NCBI GenBank assembly: GCA_041675005.1
Contig: JBAYUQ010000004.1
Location: 1-64,000, forward strand
Direction: 5' to 3'
DNA from: PGYR01 sp041675005
GTDB lineage: Bacteria > Bacteroidota > Ignavibacteria > Kapaibacteriales > UBA2268
DNA: 64,000 bases
The first letter of the stretch is position 1. Each line of letters begins with the position of its first letter. Made by a program: the position numbers and the translations under genes. The notes beneath the pieces were generated by a model, which worked only from the letters and a program-made list of their open reading frames with translations, was not told the DNA's origin and did no database searches. Of the stretch, positions 8,411-16,474 are shown one piece after another.

Positions 8411-9424
8411 ATGAAATTCGTATCGTTTTTAAATTCAGACAACCAAGAAAGATTAGGTCTATACATAGATGGCAAAGTAGCTGATTTGCAAAAATCTGGC
8501 TCACAATTAGGCATCTCTGTACCTAGTGATATACTATCACTTATGCGTGGTGGAGACGAAGCACTTAACAATGCTCGCGTAATCGAAAAACGACTATTAA
8601 TCAAAGGATTCACTGTTGAAACTCCAGTTAAAATGTTAGCACCTGTGCCACATCCTACTTCTTGTCGTGATGGCTATGCTTTCAGACAGCACGTAGCTTC
8701 TGCTCGTAAGAATCGTGGAGTGGATATGATTCCAGAGTTCGACGAATTCCCAATATTCTATTTCACTAATCACAACGCTGTTGTTGGAGAAGGTGACGTA
8801 GAAGTAGAATTAGACCACTTGCACAAACTAGATTTCGAATTAGAAATAGCTGCAGTAGTTGGTAAATACGGAAAGAACGTATCAGCTGAAGAAGCTGATG
8901 ATTATATTTTCGGCTATACTATTATGAATGACCTATCAGCTAGATTGTTACAAATGGAAGAAATGAAGCTAAACTTAGGCCCAGCAAAAGGTAAAGATTT
9001 TGCAACGATAATTGGCCCATGGCTAGTGACTCCTGATGAGTTAGAAGAATATAAAATCTCAACTCCAAAAGGAAATATATACAAGCTATCAATGAAAGCA
9101 TTCCACAACGGAACACAAGTTTCTCAAGGTAACACTAAAGATATTACATACACATTCGCAGAGATACTAGAAAGAGTATCTTATGGTGTAGAAATACAAC
9201 CCGGTGAAGTTATTGGTTCTGGTACAGTTGGAACTGGCTGCTATTTGGAGCTGAATGGAACTTGGGCGAACGAAGCCAAAGCTAAAGGTGAAGAGTTCAC
9301 TCCGATTTGGTTAGAAGATGGCGATGAAATGACATTAGAAATAACTGGTCTTGGTACTTTGAAGAACAAAATAGTATTGTCAAATAATGACTATTCAATC
9401 TTAGCTAAAAAGAGAAAAGTATAA
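8411..9424 (+). CDS. Fumarylacetoacetate hydrolase-family protein
   Basis: A 337-residue FAA-hydrolase fold protein. The metal-binding region HKLDFELEIAAVVGKYGKNV near residue 140 and YIFGYTIMNDLSAR just after it are the family hallmarks, followed by GPAKGKDFATIIGPWLVT and PGEVIGSGTVGTGC. The N-terminal domain of about 80 residues is the usual small beta domain. Members cleave or decarboxylate aromatic-ring fission products such as fumarylacetoacetate; the substrate here cannot be assigned. Its stop codon shares one base with the start of the next gene, the flavin reductase-like protein, so the two are co-transcribed and probably belong to one aromatic or amino-acid degradation step. Confidence 0.88.
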   Translation: MKFVSFLNSDNQERLGLYIDGKVADLQKSGSQLGISVPSDILSLMRGGDEALNNARVIEKRLLIKGFTVETPVKMLAPVPHPTSCRDGYAFRQHVASARKNRGVDMIPEFDEFPIFYFTNHNAVVGEGDVEVELDHLHKLDFELEIAAVVGKYGKNVSAEEADDYIFGYTIMNDLSARLLQMEEMKLNLGPAKGKDFATIIGPWLVTPDELEEYKISTPKGNIYKLSMKAFHNGTQVSQGNTKDITYTFAEILERVSYGVEIQPGEVIGSGTVGTGCYLELNGTWANEAKAKGEEFTPIWLEDGDEMTLEITGLGTLKNKIVLSNNDYSILAKKRKV

Positions 9425-10383
9425 TGTACTCAGTAGAGCCAAAAGATTTAGAACTTAGAAAAAGGCACGGCTTCCTATTAGGTGGTATTGCCCCTAGACC
9501 AATTGCCTTCGTATCTACAATTAGTAAAGATGGTGTCAATAATTTGGCACCTTTCTCTTTTTTCAATGCCTTTGGAGCTAACCCTCCCACTATAGCTTTC
9601 TCTCCTGCTAGACGCGGTAAAGACAATACAACTAAGGACACATATCAGAATCTATTAGATACTGGCGAGTGTGTAGTACACGCTGTTACTTTTGATATAG
9701 TAGAGCAGATGAATCTAGCATCTAGCGAATTTGCTGCTGATGTAGATGAGTTTGTCAAAGCTGGGTTTACTCCATTAGACTCTCACTTAGTTAAGCCAAA
9801 AAGAGTAAAAGAATCTCCATTCCAAATGGAGTGCAAGCTAATAGATATGGTGAAAATGGGTGATGGCGCTGGCTCAGGAAACTTCGCAATCTGTGAAGTT
9901 ATCAAATATCACATAAGCGAAGATATAATGACAGACGGTCACATAGACCCATACAAAATTGATTTGGTCGGAAGAAACGGTGGTAACTATTATACTCGTG
10001 CGAACGGTGATGCACTTTTTGAATTAGCAAAGCCGGGATTGACATTAGGTATGGGGTATGATAAATTACCAGACTACATAAAAAAATCTGATTTCTATAC
10101 TGCTAATGATTTGGGTAAAATCGCAGGTCAACATGAATTACCCACTATAGAAGATGTTAGAAAAAGATACGAGCAAATAGAGCTGATAGATGCGGAGCCA
10201 GAAATGTTCGACAGACACGCCAGACTCGGCGACTATGAGTTTCTGCTAACTATTGCACTCTCTTTACATAAGAAAGGCGATAGCCGAAAGATATTTTTCG
10301 AAAGAGCAGCCAAATTAGCCCTAGATTTCGATGATATGGACTTCGCACTCGATGCTGTAGTTTATACGGGTAATGTGTTTTAG
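9424..10383 (+). CDS. Flavin reductase-like (DIM6/NTAB) domain protein
   Basis: A 319-residue protein whose first ~200 residues are a flavin-reductase-like split-barrel domain: GGIAPRPIAFVSTISKDG, NNLAPFSFFNAFGANPPTIA and KDTYQNLLDTGECVVH. This fold binds FMN and serves flavin reductases and flavoredoxin-like proteins. The C-terminal ~110 residues are an acidic helical extension (KKSDFYTANDLGKIAGQHELP onward in part) not found in the minimal domain. It overlaps the FAA-hydrolase gene by one base and is closed by a rho-independent terminator, so this is a two-gene operon. Confidence 0.85.
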   Translation: MYSVEPKDLELRKRHGFLLGGIAPRPIAFVSTISKDGVNNLAPFSFFNAFGANPPTIAFSPARRGKDNTTKDTYQNLLDTGECVVHAVTFDIVEQMNLASSEFAADVDEFVKAGFTPLDSHLVKPKRVKESPFQMECKLIDMVKMGDGAGSGNFAICEVIKYHISEDIMTDGHIDPYKIDLVGRNGGNYYTRANGDALFELAKPGLTLGMGYDKLPDYIKKSDFYTANDLGKIAGQHELPTIEDVRKRYEQIELIDAEPEMFDRHARLGDYEFLLTIALSLHKKGDSRKIFFERAAKLALDFDDMDFALDAVVYTGNVF

Positions 10384-10411
10384 ACAATTAAAAAGCAACA
10401 AAATTTGAAAT

Positions 10412-10446
10412 AAGACTGTCTTGATGAAAGGCAGTCTTTTTTTTTG
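10412..10446 (+). terminator. Rho-independent terminator after the FAA/flavin-reductase operon
   Basis: A stem of about ten pairs, aagactgtctt against aaaggcagtctt with one G-T pair, a short gatg-containing loop, and a run of nine or more T. It lies about 30 bases after the stop codon of the flavin reductase-like gene. Confidence 0.85.
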
Positions 10447-10531
10447 AGTTATAACGAAATTCTTTAAATTGCTATTTGAATCAGTTCTCTAAAAACTTAA
10501 TTATAACGATAAAATTTGGACTTAATGGATT

Positions 10532-10708
10532 ATGGATTTACAAACAAGTGAGAATAAATTAGATTTGAATGTAAGAATAAGAAAATCAGAAGATGACTTT
10601 AAAAATAATAGAACTATTAGTAATGAAGATTTAGTTAGAAAATACAATGAATTTAATTCAAATCCAGATTTAAGATCAAAACCAAAAAAAAACAACAAGA
10701 GCTATTGA
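10532..10708 (+). CDS. Small protein upstream of an alpha/beta hydrolase
   Basis: A 58-residue frame (MDLQTSENKLDLNVRIRKSE at its start) that ends three bases before the next ATG. It is charged and hydrophilic, with no membrane segment. Tight coupling to the next gene and the absence of any other use of this stretch support a real gene. The VRIRKSEDDFKNNRTISNEDL pattern in part recalls small antitoxin-like proteins of Bacteroidota, but a matching toxin is not visible, so I assign no function. Confidence 0.45.
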   Translation: MDLQTSENKLDLNVRIRKSEDDFKNNRTISNEDLVRKYNEFNSNPDLRSKPKKNNKSY

Positions 10709-10711
10709 TAA

Positions 10712-11515
10712 ATGAAGTTTGCTATATTAAAACTAGCTGTATTTACCTTCATATTGATATTAGCGTATGGCTTCTATTTATATTCTACTCAAGAGGATTT
10801 ATTATTTCATCCCAAATACCTTCAAAAGGATTTTAAATTTGAATTGCCTTCTGATTCAGAAGAAATTAATTTATTAACTGAAGACAATGAAACACTTAAT
10901 AGCTTATTGGTAAAGATAGAAAATTCCAAAGGATTGGTTTTCTTTTTACATGGAAACTCGGGTTCAATAGCTGATTGGACAAACGACTATAAATTCTATC
11001 AAGATTTAGGCTATGATTATTTAGTAACTGATTATCGTAGTTTTGGCAAAAGTACTGGTATAATTGAAAATGAGGAACAAGTACTAAATGACGCTCTATT
11101 TGTTTTTGATAATATCATTGAAAAATATGAACATAAAGAAATTATAATAATTGGTTATTCATTTGGGACTTCCATTGCTGCTTATATAGCTAGTGAAAGA
11201 AAATCCCATAAATTAGTATTACTAGCCCCTTTTTATAGTTTAAAAGAATTGAAAAGTCAAATTTATCCACTTTTCCCTAGCTTTCTGCTAAAGTATAATT
11301 TTGAGACTTTTAAATATCTTGATGTGGTTGAAGAACCTATACTTATATTTCATGGTGAAGAAGACAACTTAATTGGTTTAGAATCATCCTTAAAACTAAA
11401 GAAACATTTAAAGAAACAAGACAGATTTGTAATTCTTAAGAATCAGGGACATATAGGTATTACAAGTAATTCAGAATATTTGATAAAAATGAAACAAGAA
11501 TTAGACTCCTATTAA
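10712..11515 (+). CDS. Membrane-anchored alpha/beta hydrolase
   Basis: A 267-residue serine hydrolase of the ABHD13/17-like group. An N-terminal hydrophobic segment (residues 5-24) serves as membrane anchor or signal. The oxyanion strand is VFFLHGNSGS, the nucleophile elbow is GYSFGTS, the acid is in FHGEEDNLI and the catalytic His in NQGHIGI. Such enzymes are usually esterases or thioesterases; the substrate is not evident. The gene is preceded by a coupled 58-residue frame and its end overlaps the convergent gene at 11501 by 15 bases. Confidence 0.85.
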   Translation: MKFAILKLAVFTFILILAYGFYLYSTQEDLLFHPKYLQKDFKFELPSDSEEINLLTEDNETLNSLLVKIENSKGLVFFLHGNSGSIADWTNDYKFYQDLGYDYLVTDYRSFGKSTGIIENEEQVLNDALFVFDNIIEKYEHKEIIIIGYSFGTSIAAYIASERKSHKLVLLAPFYSLKELKSQIYPLFPSFLLKYNFETFKYLDVVEEPILIFHGEEDNLIGLESSLKLKKHLKKQDRFVILKNQGHIGITSNSEYLIKMKQELDSY

Positions 11516-12670
11516 CTTCCCTACTTCTTCATTGAAATTCTTTCGATTGATTCCCATAGTTTCTTCTAATACTTCGAAATATTTTTCATTAGTTTGATTT
11601 CTACCGATACTTAGTAATTTCATTACTTTAGTGAAATCACCATCTTTGTATAGCTCTTTTACTATGAAAGCATTAATTATATAATCCATATTCAATGGCT
11701 TGTATTGCTCATCACCTATGTCTAATCTATCTTCATATAGTTTCAACCAATCGGGGTTATTATTATTCTTCACATAATCAGAAAATCGCCCTTTTATATC
11801 TTCCCAACTATATCCCCAACTCCCTCCGAATAGGAACGCACATCCTTCATCAATTGGTTTGTAAGTATCGTTGGGAGCAAGCACTGCTCGCAATCGGCTA
11901 TGCCAGTGGTCATGTGGGTCGAATTTGATTACTTCCGAGGCAAGTAAACCATTTACAATTATGGTTGTATCTCGCTCTACTGCCATTGTAGAATTGTAGT
12001 TAACGCTACTATAATCCGACTTGTAATCTACTCCTATTAGTTTTAGAACTTCATTGAAATTACTTGCACAGTATAGAATAGTTGGCTTTTCCTCTACGCC
12101 TAATATTCTATCATATTTATTAGTATAATCAACATAATCTTTGGCAAAAGATAAGTCAAAACTCGGTTTATGAAAAATAGTCATAAGCCCTTTTTCTGCT
12201 TTTGACCAAGCTGATGTGTTGAATTTTAGTGGTGAGTGAAAATGAAATTCATTTCCCACTTCAGTGGCAATTAAAGATATAGTCGCCCTTAGTAGTGGGG
12301 TAGACCCACTAACTCCCATATAAGAGAACTGCAATATGTACTGCTTTTCATTAAGTTTTATTAAACTGCTAATATGACATTTGTAGAATTTTTCATTCTT
12401 GAGTTTGGTACTATTTTCTATTCCTTTTAGTTCATCTAATAGTAAAGATGTTTCAAGTAAATAATCCTGATTAACAAGAGTGTTCGAGCCGTTTGGAGAT
12501 TCTTTCTGCTCTAGAAATGATTCTAATGAATTCAGCAGTTTATCTGCGACTATGCTATCTTGGGGTAATCTGATAAACTCTGGAATTATTATGCTTCTTT
12601 CTTTAGCATTAAGCTGAAGAACAGAGAAAATTAAAGTAGTAAAAGTTAGTGCTAAAATAGTAGATTTCAT
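11501..12670 (-). CDS. Secreted protein of unknown function with a conserved HDxxH-like site
   Basis: A 389-residue protein with a clear signal peptide (MKSTILALTFTTLIFSVLQLNA). The central part, around residues 245-295, has the most conserved-looking block: FDPHDHWHSR followed by EGCAFLFGGSWGYSW. This resembles exported Bacteroidota proteins in which the C-terminal half has a peptidase-like helical fold, but the HExxH motif is absent; the HDHWH residues could bind a metal. The C-terminal ~80 residues (INAFIVKELYKDGDF) are helical. I cannot give an activity. It converges on the alpha/beta hydrolase gene with a 15-base overlap, and inverted repeats lie just upstream of its start. Confidence 0.7.
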   Translation of the reverse strand: MKSTILALTFTTLIFSVLQLNAKERSIIIPEFIRLPQDSIVADKLLNSLESFLEQKESPNGSNTLVNQDYLLETSLLLDELKGIENSTKLKNEKFYKCHISSLIKLNEKQYILQFSYMGVSGSTPLLRATISLIATEVGNEFHFHSPLKFNTSAWSKAEKGLMTIFHKPSFDLSFAKDYVDYTNKYDRILGVEEKPTILYCASNFNEVLKLIGVDYKSDYSSVNYNSTMAVERDTTIIVNGLLASEVIKFDPHDHWHSRLRAVLAPNDTYKPIDEGCAFLFGGSWGYSWEDIKGRFSDYVKNNNNPDWLKLYEDRLDIGDEQYKPLNMDYIINAFIVKELYKDGDFTKVMKLLSIGRNQTNEKYFEVLEETMGINRKNFNEEVGKLIGV

Positions 12671-12675
12671 GTCAA

Positions 12676-12714
12676 TATTATGCCTATGATTATTAACGTA
12701 TTGGCATAATACGT
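12676..12714. promoter_or_regulatory. Two overlapping inverted repeats upstream of the 12670 gene
   Basis: The stretch holds tattatgcc against ggcataata, and also acgtatt against aatacgt with the sequence ggcat in the centre. The two dyads share bases, so they cannot form at the same time as hairpins. Location six bases before the start codon on the minus strand suggests an operator or a 5' leader structure. No T-run makes it a terminator. Confidence 0.3.
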
Positions 12715-12849
12715 GATACCAAAAAATAAAGTTCAGATTTTTTAGTCACAGGATCTTTATTATTTAGCTCTCCACCTTAGCTTTTTCCACAGAAATTCGT
12801 ATATTGAAAGATAAATAGTTATTAAAAATGTAAGATTCGATAATTCATT

Positions 12850-13416
12850 ATGACTAAAGCTTATAAGATTCTATCACTTCTAATATTGAGCATATTATTT
12901 TATGGTTGTTCTAATTTTATAATTAGATATAAATTCGTAGATGAAAATGAAGCAAATGTTGGGTGGGAAGAATATAAAATCGAATCGTATTCTGCAACAC
13001 ATTACAAAAGTTTAGATACAAATTATGTATTTGAAGTACTGGTTTATTCAACCGGTAAGATTTTAACTAGTGGGTTTGTTTATTTACCAATCTTCCCAAC
13101 GCCAGAATACTTTAGACCTAGGAGTTTTCACGAAGTAGAGATTACATTAAAGTCTGATTTGAATATCACAGATTTGCCTAACTTTGTTACAATCAAATTT
13201 GATGATCAAAAGCTAAATTACAATGGAAGAAAATCAACCGGCAAAAATGGTATTTATTACTATGAATTTAAATTTGAAGTTGATTTAGCTTATATAAATC
13301 AAATAGAGTTGATATTTAACGAGTTAGATAATAGTAATATTAAAATCAAATACCCGAATTTATTAGTGAAAAGAAAGGAAATAATATATTATAGAAACTC
13401 GCCTTTTGCAAGTTGA
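12850..13416 (+). CDS. Putative lipoprotein, unknown function
   Basis: A 188-residue protein with an N-terminal signal (MTKAYKILSLLILSILF) and lipobox YGC at Cys20. The mature part is predicted to be mostly beta-strand, with alternating aromatic and charged residues, and contains no domain that I recognise. It stands alone: the gene before it is divergent, and a decayed reading frame follows it. Confidence 0.6.
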   Translation: MTKAYKILSLLILSILFYGCSNFIIRYKFVDENEANVGWEEYKIESYSATHYKSLDTNYVFEVLVYSTGKILTSGFVYLPIFPTPEYFRPRSFHEVEITLKSDLNITDLPNFVTIKFDDQKLNYNGRKSTGKNGIYYYEFKFEVDLAYINQIELIFNELDNSNIKIKYPNLLVKRKEIIYYRNSPFAS

Positions 13417-13509
13417 AGGCACTCTACAAATCAAATCACCACATTCATGCAATATTCATGGGACCTGAAGCCCAAGTGGTTTGGGATTGCTTTTCAATAC
13501 GTTGGCTAA

Positions 13510-13611
13510 TTAAAACTGTACATTAAATTTAACATTTGCGTCTAATGCTTTGAAAACTTTCATTACTGTCTCCGCCTCGCTTTCGCTTCGCTTAAAGTGG
13601 GGAATCTCTAT
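13510..13611 (-). pseudogene. C-terminal remnant of an HTH (XRE/HigA-like) antitoxin
   Basis: On the minus strand, 34 codons ending in a stop read AETVMKVFKALDANVKFNVQF at the end, of which KVFKALDANVKFNV closely matches the C-terminal end of small XRE-family antitoxins. The frame is closed upstream by a stop, with no helix-turn-helix left and no start codon. A palindromic cgctttcgcttcgctt stretch within the remnant suggests that a repeat element has inserted. The rest of 13417-13669 holds nothing I can assign. Confidence 0.4.
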
Positions 13612-13669
13612 CTATAATTGCACTTAGGTTTCTTAAGTGGTCATTTATTTAGGTCATTTATCTTACCAT

Positions 13670-13987
13670 TTACTTATCAATTAAGGCAATTACAAATAAC
13701 AAAATAAATATACTTCCATACGAAATTACTTCCCAAATTCTTACATATTTACTGATTTGTTCATTAGATAATTTAATTTCAATATTGTTCTCATTCTTTT
13801 GACATTTCTTTGCAATATAATTTAAAAGAACTGCAAATGTTGTAAAAATAATTAGCAGGATAAATTTTCTATATCCTTTATCTCCAAAATTATAACCAGT
13901 AAGATTTGATAATAAAATTATAAAAAACATCAACTTAAATATGAACAACCCTATAAATTTACTCCTGACAAAATCTTCTTTAGTCAT
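13670..13987 (-). CDS. Small integral membrane protein
   Basis: About 105 residues from the ATG at 13987; an upstream ATG (14053) would add 22 residues of basic, aromatic sequence. Three hydrophobic segments are visible (IGLFIFKLMFFIILL, KFILLIIFTTFAVLLNYIA, YGSIFILLFVIALI), with a short charged loop between the second and third. No family is recognised. It is flanked by the antitoxin remnant and comM and has no visible partner. Confidence 0.5.
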   Translation of the reverse strand: MTKEDFVRSKFIGLFIFKLMFFIILLSNLTGYNFGDKGYRKFILLIIFTTFAVLLNYIAKKCQKNENNIEIKLSNEQISKYVRIWEVISYGSIFILLFVIALIDK

Positions 13988-14096
13988 AATAAATTTCTTG
14001 TAGTATCTATGATGAATAGAAAGCATTTTATATAATTTACAGATATAATTCATAACTTAACAGCTTAGTTCTAATTAGTTATATAGCACTATACTC

Positions 14097-15638
14097 TCAA
14101 CTCAAATCACCCCAATAGTCGCGGTCTAAGCTGCGGTACTGGATTGCTTCGCTTATGTGGAGTGAATTTATATTCTCATCACCTGCTAGGTCGGCGATTG
14201 TCCTAGAGACTTTTAGTATTCTGTCATAAGCACGAGCGGAAAGCCCTAGTCGCTCCATAGCAGTTTGGAGTAGTGATTGTGATGCGGCATCTAGTTTGCA
14301 ATGCTCACGGATTAGTTTGCTTCCCATATCTGCATTCTTATATACATCTTTTTGCCCTTCGAAACGAGCAGATTGAACTTGTCTAGCTTTTATTACTCGT
14401 TCTCTTATCGCTTCGGATGACTCTCCCTTTCTATCTGAGGAAAGTTCTTTATAGTTAACGGCTGGTACATCTACGTGTATATCTATTCTATCTAGCAATG
14501 GTCCAGATATTTTGCTAAGGTATCGCTTTATTTGCTGCGAAGTAGAGCTAGATTTATCTATGGACTCGCCGTCTGGTGTGGGGTTCATAGAGCATACTAG
14601 CATAAAGTTTGCTGGGTAATCTATAGTCATTTTAGTACGCGAGATTGTCACTTGTTTATCTTCTAGTGGTTGTCGCATTACCTCGAGTACATCACGCTTG
14701 AATTCGGGTAACTCATCTAAGAAAAGTACCCCGTGGTGAGCTAATGAAATCTCCCCAGGTCTGATGTTTGACACTCCCCCACCGACTAATGCCGCATTCG
14801 ATATAGTATGGTGCGGTGAGCGGAATGGACGAGTCGTTATAAGTGCTCTATCTTTGCTTAGCATTCCAGATACTGAATGAATCTTTGTAGTTTCCAATGC
14901 CTCATCTAATGTTAATGGAGGCATAATACTAGGTAATCTCTTAGCTATCATGGTCTTCCCACTACCCGGAGGGCCAATCATAAGTAGGTTGTGACCACCA
15001 GCCGCAGCTACTTCCATCGCGCGTTTTACATTTTCTTGACCTTTTACATCGTTGATATCTAACATAGATATGCTTTGGTCAAATTCGAATATTTTCTTTA
15101 GGTCAACTTTTCGTGGCTCTATTACTAACTTGCCTTGTAGGTATTGCACAGCTTCTCGCAGATCTTTGATAGGGATTACTTCTATCCCCTCGACCATAGC
15201 AGCTTCGTCTGCATTTTCTTCTGGCAATAGTATTTGTTTGAATCCCGATTCTTTTGCTTTTATGGCAATTGACAAAGTACCGTGAACTGCACGCAAAGTA
15301 CCTTCCAGAGCTAATTCACCGAGTATCATCTTATCTTTCAGATTCTCTTGATCTATCACTTTTGTTGATGCGAGTATTCCGAGTGCTATTGGCAAATCGA
15401 AAGCACTACCGTCTTTTCTAACATCAGCTGGTGCTAGATTGATAGTTATTTTTTTTAATGGGAATAGGTAATCGGAGTTCTTAATTGCCGCAGATACTCT
15501 TTCGCTCGATTCTTTGACCGAGGAACTGGGCAATCCGACTATGGTGATTTTTGGCAATTGGGAATCCAAATGACATTCTATCTCCACTAGAAACGCATTT
15601 ATACCTAAAACTGATGCAGAAAATAATTGTGAGTACAT
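14097..15638 (-). CDS. comM: ComM/YifB family Mg-chelatase-like ATPase
   Basis: A 513-residue AAA+ protein of usual length for the family. The N-terminal ~180 residues are the ChlI-type S5-fold/Lon-protease-like domain (KITINLAPADVRKDGSAFDLPIALG). The ATPase core has Walker A GPPGSGKTM, Walker B GVLFLDELPEF and the CSMNPTP sensor, with the Mg_chelatase C-terminal helical region after it (GLSARAYDRILKVSRTIADL). In naturally competent bacteria ComM is a DNA helicase promoting branch migration of imported DNA; many non-competent species carry it too. It is divergent from the glycerophosphodiesterase gene. Confidence 0.93.
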   Translation of the reverse strand: MYSQLFSASVLGINAFLVEIECHLDSQLPKITIVGLPSSSVKESSERVSAAIKNSDYLFPLKKITINLAPADVRKDGSAFDLPIALGILASTKVIDQENLKDKMILGELALEGTLRAVHGTLSIAIKAKESGFKQILLPEENADEAAMVEGIEVIPIKDLREAVQYLQGKLVIEPRKVDLKKIFEFDQSISMLDINDVKGQENVKRAMEVAAAGGHNLLMIGPPGSGKTMIAKRLPSIMPPLTLDEALETTKIHSVSGMLSKDRALITTRPFRSPHHTISNAALVGGGVSNIRPGEISLAHHGVLFLDELPEFKRDVLEVMRQPLEDKQVTISRTKMTIDYPANFMLVCSMNPTPDGESIDKSSSTSQQIKRYLSKISGPLLDRIDIHVDVPAVNYKELSSDRKGESSEAIRERVIKARQVQSARFEGQKDVYKNADMGSKLIREHCKLDAASQSLLQTAMERLGLSARAYDRILKVSRTIADLAGDENINSLHISEAIQYRSLDRDYWGDLS

Positions 15639-15715
15639 ATATTTTGTTATATTCGATTTCTAAGAATGGTTAATATAATAATATATTTTCAAACCGATAA
15701 TAAAATTTAATAAGT

Positions 15716-16474
15716 ATGATTACAATACGCGAATTTGTCCAGAATAATGAGAGATTCATAATAGCTCACAGAGGTGCTTCTGGGACTATGATAGAGAACA
15801 CTATGCCTGCTTTCCAAAAAGCTGTTGACAATGGTGCAAAGATGCTAGAAGTGGACATACAAGTCTCGATGGATAAAATCCCGTTTGCATATCACGATGC
15901 TAATCTGAAAAGAATTAATCTTGATCAGGATACTTCTAAGTTGTCATCCAATGAAATTTCTGAGATTAATCTGAATACAGAGGGTGAAGAGAAGGTTTAT
16001 ATTCCAAAGTTAGAAGAAGTATTGAGATTCAGTAAGCATAATGAAATCTATCTAATAATAGAAATAAAGACAAATGACGATTGTACTTTCGATTCCGAAA
16101 ATGTGGATGTAATTCTCGATGCTGTAAAAACATTCGGTTACTTAGAGAACTGCCTATTTGCCTCATTTTGCGTGGGAGTAGTGCAGTATATTCGTTCTAA
16201 AGATAAAGATTATAATATAGCTTCGATAGCTATGCCCGATAGCACTCCGAAGAAATTACATGCCGAGACGCAATGCGATGTTTATATATGCTCTATCGAA
16301 CAGTTGAACGAATCAGTAGTAAGAGAATGCAATGAGTTGGGTGTCTATCTAGGGGTTTACTCTGCGGATAACGAAGAGCAGTTAGATACTATATTAAAAT
16401 TCGGGATAAATGCTATAGTAACAAATTACCCCGAACGAATTTCTAAATTACTTGCTACCCGGAATAATAGTTAA
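15716..16474 (+). CDS. Glycerophosphodiester phosphodiesterase
   Basis: A 252-residue GDPD-family TIM barrel. The catalytic HRGASG is at residues 18-23, followed by ENTMPAFQKA and the metal-binding EVDIQ, and the second conserved His in YHD. The core later shows IIEIKT and the C-terminal GINAIVTNYPERI block. It has no signal peptide, so it acts on cytoplasmic glycerophosphodiesters. The 3' end overlaps the convergent M28 peptidase gene by 27 bases. Confidence 0.9.
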   Translation: MITIREFVQNNERFIIAHRGASGTMIENTMPAFQKAVDNGAKMLEVDIQVSMDKIPFAYHDANLKRINLDQDTSKLSSNEISEINLNTEGEEKVYIPKLEEVLRFSKHNEIYLIIEIKTNDDCTFDSENVDVILDAVKTFGYLENCLFASFCVGVVQYIRSKDKDYNIASIAMPDSTPKKLHAETQCDVYICSIEQLNESVVRECNELGVYLGVYSADNEEQLDTILKFGINAIVTNYPERISKLLATRNNS

